The translations under genes were made by a program, and so were the position numbers. This document shows, one piece after another, positions 6,394 through 9,056 of a stretch of 9,056 bases of DNA (position 1 is its first letter; each line of letters starts with the position of its first letter). The notes beneath the pieces were generated by a model, which had not been told where the DNA came from, searched no databases, and saw only the letters and a program-made list of their open reading frames with translations. The stretch comes from an uncultured Pseudobdellovibrionaceae bacterium (lineage in GTDB: Bacteria; Bdellovibrionota; Bdellovibrionia; Bdellovibrionales; Bdellovibrionaceae), in assembly GCA_937900305.1 (NCBI GenBank), contig CALCCV010000143.1, positions 1 to 9,056 on the forward strand, given 5' to 3'.

Positions 6394-6419
6394 CATTTCT
6401 CGCAGATCTCGCAGAAATG
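6394..6419. promoter_or_regulatory. 26-bp dyad with tandem 9-mer, candidate operator
   Basis: CATTTCT (6394-6400), AGATCT (6404-6409) and AGAAATG (6413-6419) make a perfect dyad interrupted by two CGC triplets that repeat directly instead of inverting. The same stretch is also an exact tandem repeat of TCTCGCAGA (6398-6406 and 6407-6415). It lies about 80 bases upstream of the ATG at 6318, a plausible regulator position. Confidence 0.45.
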
Positions 6420-6642
6420 GGCACGTCTCGGGACAATTCAACCCAACATTCGTGGCGTCTTGCCACCATTTTGAGGGATGAAATATCCATCTCGCGGAAA
6501 GAACATACGCAGCTCTTGCACGAGTCTTGCATTTCCCAAGTAGTGAGTTGTTTGATGATCTAGACTCGCTCGACGAAAGAGCATGCGGTCAGTCAGATGA
6601 CATAATCACAAGAACTTTCAACATCGAAACGAGGAGTCCAAA

Positions 6643-6867
6643 ATGGCAACCCACTCTCCTGCATCAAATGCAAAATTAAAAACGACAATGCCAACCGCAG
6701 CCGGAATAAAGAAGGAAGGTTTAAAAGACAAAGTCGGAGACCTTATTGAGAAAGCTGGACATAAGATTGCAGAGGCCGGCGCACCTGGCTTAGGTCAGAA
6801 GATACACGACATGGGTGATTCAATTGAAAAAAATCACAAAAATCCAGCGCATCCTCACAAAGCTTAA
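6643..6867 (+). CDS. Small lysine-rich hydrophilic protein, unknown function
   Basis: The protein has 74 residues, is strongly basic, and has no signal peptide, cysteine or tryptophan. Residues 1-20 are Ser/Thr/Ala-rich and probably disordered. Residues about 24-63 form amphipathic helices with a loose internal repeat (DKVGDLIEKAGHKI and QKIHDMGDSIEKNHK), split by GAPGLG. The tail is His/Lys/Pro-rich. This make-up recalls small stress-response or nucleic-acid-associated proteins, but I cannot name a family and do not assign a function. GAGGAG lies six bases before the ATG. Two hairpins with T-tracts follow, so it is a single-gene unit. Confidence 0.7.
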   Translation: MATHSPASNAKLKTTMPTAAGIKKEGLKDKVGDLIEKAGHKIAEAGAPGLGQKIHDMGDSIEKNHKNPAHPHKA

Positions 6868-6904
6868 AAAAGAATATGCTGACCATTGAAAGCGTTTCTT
6901 TTTT
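6866..6904 (+). terminator. A/T-rich terminator overlapping the stop codon
   Basis: AAAAAAGAA (6866-6874) pairs with TTCTTTTTT (6896-6904), nine A/T-dominated pairs ending in T. It starts inside the TAA of the lysine-rich gene. It is weak alone and is backed up by the stronger terminator at 6924-6959. Confidence 0.45.
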
Positions 6905-6923
6905 GTGACGAGTTTTTAATTCC

Positions 6924-6959
6924 AAAGGGCCTTCAAGTTCAAAATGATGGCCCTTTTTT
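6924..6959 (+). terminator. Strong intrinsic terminator of the lysine-rich gene
   Basis: AAAGGGCC (6924-6931) pairs perfectly with GGCCCTTT (6949-6956) around a 17-base loop, followed by more T to 6959. The eight-pair GC-centred stem with a six-T run is a classic intrinsic terminator. Confidence 0.85.
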
Positions 6960-6966
6960 GTACAAT
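6938..6966 (+). promoter_or_regulatory. Candidate promoter overlapping the terminator
   Basis: TTCAAA (6938-6943) and TACAAT (6961-6966) are exactly 17 bases apart, a good sigma-70-like pair. Transcription would begin near 6973, about 34 bases before the ATG at 7007. The -35 box lies in the loop of the preceding terminator, and the spacer contains its 3' stem arm. Confidence 0.45.
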
Positions 6967-7006
6967 CATCGCTCTAAATCACCGCCCTAAATCACAAGGA
7001 GGAGTT

Positions 7007-7354
7007 ATGAAACAGTTCAATTTCCCAAAAAAAGTTTCTCCTGCGCTGGTTTTAATTGTCGCTATTGAAATAGCGATGTTGCCAGTGGCCGTGTCCTCGT
7101 CTCAAGCCGTTACTCAATCATCTCTTCGAGAATCCTCAGAAGTGCCGCAGAAATTTCCAGGGCAAGCGCCACCCATCTACACAAGCCCCAACGAAAATCC
7201 ACCAACAGACGGAGCCTTGATTTTTGAAACGACCTCAACGGATCAGAAATTAAAAGCCGAAGAAGAGAAAGCCCGCTTAGAACATCAAAGAACTTTACTC
7301 GAAAATCCACCGGCCACAACCAAATTCAATCGCTCCAATATCATTGAAAAATAA
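7007..7354 (+). CDS. Small exported or membrane-anchored protein, unknown function
   Basis: The protein has 115 residues. KQFNFPKK precedes a hydrophobic stretch (about 11-30, broken by Glu21), with possible signal cleavage after SSSQA (residue 34). The mature part is polar: a Pro-rich linker at about 47-68, then a charged helix DQKLKAEEEKARLEHQRTLL (79-98) that could form a short coiled coil. There are no cysteines and no known domain. AGGAGG lies just before the ATG at 7007, which is therefore preferred over the in-frame ATG at 6944, a codon inside the preceding terminator. The charged residue in the hydrophobic core leaves open whether it is cleaved or stays as an inner-membrane anchor. 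Confidence 0.68.
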   Translation: MKQFNFPKKVSPALVLIVAIEIAMLPVAVSSSQAVTQSSLRESSEVPQKFPGQAPPIYTSPNENPPTDGALIFETTSTDQKLKAEEEKARLEHQRTLLENPPATTKFNRSNIIEK

Positions 7355-7390
7355 GAATAGAGAAAAAAGAATCTGGCGGCTGGTTGAAAT

Positions 7391-7433
7391 AAAAAAATGA
7401 ATTTCCAATGAAACCCTAAAGAGGTGGGAAATT
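7391..7433 (-). terminator. Terminator of ligD, possibly bidirectional
   Basis: On the minus strand AATTTCC (7433-7427) pairs with GGAAATT (7406-7400), followed by CA and seven T (7397-7391). The stem begins inside the ligD stop codon. Transcripts of the convergent gene ending at 7354 also cross it, though the T-run is poorer on that strand. Confidence 0.6.
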
Positions 7434-9056
7434 ATTTCGACTTTATTTTTTGATCCAACGCCTTTACTTTTTGCTGAAGCTTCAAATATCCCCCCCAAGG
7501 ATCTCTTTTTTGAGTCGCCAATCTCTCCAGAGTGGACCTCAAGCCAAAATGAGCGGGATCGCGAAGCGATTTTATCTCTTTCCATTCGACAGGAACAGCC
7601 GCAGTAGCCCTTTCGCGAGCCCGCAAAGAGTACGGCGCAATCGCCGTGGCCCCGAAGCCGTTGCGCAAATAATCCACAAAGATCTTTTGACCACGGGCCG
7701 TCTTCGCCATTTTGGCTGTAAATAATTTAGGATGCTCGGTCACCAACTGAACGGCCACCGACTTGGCAAATAATTTCAAATCTTCCCAAGAGTAAGCAGG
7801 CCGGATCGGGACGTGCAAATGCAAACCCTTGCCGCCCGTGGTTTTCAAAAAACTTTTGAGATCCAATCGTTGCAAAAGATCTTTTACGATGAGGGCCGCC
7901 TCTTTCACCTGCAACCAAGAGATCTTTTCATCTGGATCTAAGTCAAATATGATTTGATCGGGCCTCAGCACCCGATCCTGATGAGTTTGCCACGCGTGAA
8001 ACTCGATCACACCGTACTGAACAAGTTGCAACAGACCCTCGGACCTGTCGATGGAAATCACCTTTTGACCCAGAGCCAGGCTTTCCGAAATTTCGGTCAA
8101 ATTTGCATTGTGAGGATGTTTCTGGAAAAAACAATTTTTACCTGCCTCATCTGGGCAGCGCAAGAGTGAGAGCGGTCGGCCTCCCGATAGCTCCAAAAAC
8201 CAAGGCGCCACGCTCTTGTAATAATTAGCGACGTCCAGCTTCGTGATTTTTTCTCTGGGAAAGATCATGCGATCTGGGTGCGACAATTTCACCGATGGCT
8301 CATCTTTCATTTTGGCCACAGATCGTTTTTTCAACTTTCCCTCCCGCACCCCTGACGATGAAGCCTCCTCCTCCCAAGCGACTTCGCGTGCAGCCTTGTC
8401 TTCGCGAAAGCCTTTAAAAACTGAATGTCTTAAAGTTCCCTCTCGAGTGATCGCGTGAAATGCAATTTCGGCGACGAGTTTTGGCTTTAGCCAATGAATT
8501 GATTTTGTGGCCGCCGGCGCAGAAATCTGAAACGGAGAATTTTCTGTCTCCAGCGATTTCATTTTTTCGAGGATGTCTGTTAAATTAGAAGAATTAAAAC
8601 CCGTTCCCACCCGTCCTCGATATCTCAATCGCCCATTTTCGTAAGTTCCTAAAAGCAAAGCTCCAAAGGCCGCACGTTCGCCAGCGGGATCGGTGTAACC
8701 ACCCACCACCAGCTCTTGACGCTGGTCGCACTTCACTTTTTGCCAAGAATCACTCCGGCCCTCTCGGTAAGAACCTTTGCGATCTTTTGAAACAATTCCT
8801 TCAAGGCCACGCTGACAGGACTCTTGCAAAAGCTCTTCACCTTGCGCAAGCCAGTGTTCGCTGTACTGAATCCGCGGCGAAGATTTTTTTAAAACTTCCC
8901 TTAAAATGAATTTGCGATCTTCCAAAGTTCGGTCTCGCAAATCGTGACCATCCAAATACAAAAGATCAAATATATAAAAAAGACTGCGATCAAATTTCGA
9001 GGTCTTGAGTGCATCTTGCAAATCTGAAAAACTGGGCCGGCCCTTCGAGTCCAAAG
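7432..9056 (-). CDS. ligD: Multifunctional ATP-dependent DNA ligase LigD, C-terminal part
   Basis: LigD works with Ku in non-homologous end joining, filling and sealing double-strand breaks. About 541 codons are present; the 5' end lies outside the window. The fragment opens in LDSKGRPSF, normally internal to the ligase domain. Counting from the Leu codon at 9054: ligase motifs YIFDLLYLDG (27-36), EGIVSK (85-90) and WQKVK (104-108); an OB-fold with WLKPKLVAEIAF (188-199) and LRHSVFKGFREDK (208-220); a linker; and the primase-like polymerase domain from about 256. That domain shows IIFDLDPDE with metal-binding Asp371 and Asp373, KTTGGKGLHLH (404-414) and FVDYLRN with Asp461. The 90-residue spacing between Asp371 and Asp461 agrees with my recollection of Pseudomonas LigD. 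The ligase-then-polymerase order is the Pseudomonas type. The adenylated lysine and any phosphoesterase domain would be upstream. No ku gene is visible. Confidence 0.95.
   Translation of the reverse strand, partial: LDSKGRPSFSDLQDALKTSKFDRSLFYIFDLLYLDGHDLRDRTLEDRKFILREVLKKSSPRIQYSEHWLAQGEELLQESCQRGLEGIVSKDRKGSYREGRSDSWQKVKCDQRQELVVGGYTDPAGERAAFGALLLGTYENGRLRYRGRVGTGFNSSNLTDILEKMKSLETENSPFQISAPAATKSIHWLKPKLVAEIAFHAITREGTLRHSVFKGFREDKAAREVAWEEEASSSGVREGKLKKRSVAKMKDEPSVKLSHPDRMIFPREKITKLDVANYYKSVAPWFLELSGGRPLSLLRCPDEAGKNCFFQKHPHNANLTEISESLALGQKVISIDRSEGLLQLVQYGVIEFHAWQTHQDRVLRPDQIIFDLDPDEKISWLQVKEAALIVKDLLQRLDLKSFLKTTGGKGLHLHVPIRPAYSWEDLKLFAKSVAVQLVTEHPKLFTAKMAKTARGQKIFVDYLRNGFGATAIAPYSLRARERATAAVPVEWKEIKSLRDPAHFGLRSTLERLATQKRDPWGGYLKLQQKVKALDQKIKSK

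Larger units (their letters stand above)
6319..6642. other. Divergent intergenic region, 324 bases
   Basis: This gap separates the minus-strand four-cysteine gene from the plus-strand lysine-rich gene. Besides the leader hairpin and the 26-bp dyad, it holds a GTGGC/GCCAC stem (6452-6466), a possible -10 CATAAT at 6601-6606 for the plus gene without a clear -35, and GAGGAG at 6631-6636, six bases before the plus-strand ATG. Short frames exist on both strands, but none has a ribosome binding site or a recognisable product, so I see no gene here. Confidence 0.5.

Noticed and set aside
6319..6441. Longer start for the four-cysteine protein
   Set aside because: The extension puts the signal peptide 41 residues inside the protein, while AGGAGG fits only the start at 6318.
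6944..7006. Earlier ATG for the exported protein at 7007
   Set aside because: It lies inside the terminator loop of the previous gene, has no ribosome binding site and would displace the signal sequence.

Overview
The window looks like the end of an assembled contig from a Gram-negative bacterium of roughly balanced GC. A Bdellovibrio-like (Bdellovibrionota / former Deltaproteobacteria) origin is my best guess. The reasons are an inner-membrane FadE-type acyl-CoA dehydrogenase, several small orphan genes with signal peptides, and a TPR plus winged-helix protein paired with a secreted trypsin-like protease. This placement is an inference from gene style, not from a marker gene. The first 17 bases are Illumina adapter, so the left edge is an artefact and biological sequence starts at base 18.

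Layout, left to right. (1) 18-1416, minus strand: a 390-residue TPR-like protein with a C-terminal winged-helix domain overlaps by ATGA the start of a secreted trypsin-like protease that is cut off at the contig edge. (2) 1417-1633: a divergent intergenic region with four A-tracts phased at about one helical turn. (3) 1634-1984, plus: a small secreted two-cysteine protein. Hairpins at 1991-2046 separate it from the convergent fadE. (4) 2059-4548, minus: full-length fadE with its own ribosome binding site, a candidate promoter and a palindrome at the predicted start of transcription. (5) 4766-4975, minus: a small Pro/Ala/Glu-rich probable lipoprotein with a strong terminator. (6) 5090-5893, minus: mutM (formamidopyrimidine-DNA glycosylase), complete. 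(7) 6034-6318, minus: a small secreted four-cysteine protein, preceded by a hairpin next to its ribosome binding site and a 26-bp dyad. (8) 6643-6867 and 7007-7354, plus: a small lysine-rich protein, then a small exported protein whose likely promoter is threaded through the terminator of the gene before it. (9) 7432-9056, minus: the C-terminal two thirds of LigD (ligase then polymerase domain), running off the right edge.

The recognisable genes are housekeeping or accessory: fatty-acid beta-oxidation (FadE), oxidised-base repair (MutM) and non-homologous end joining (LigD). Each transcription unit seems to have its own promoter or terminator, so I see no multi-gene operon except the coupled pair at the left edge. 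I found no CRISPR array, tRNA, rRNA, insertion sequence, phage gene or toxin-antitoxin pair. Nothing here clearly amounts to a new system. The best leads are the coupled regulator/protease pair and the structured upstream region of the four-cysteine protein.
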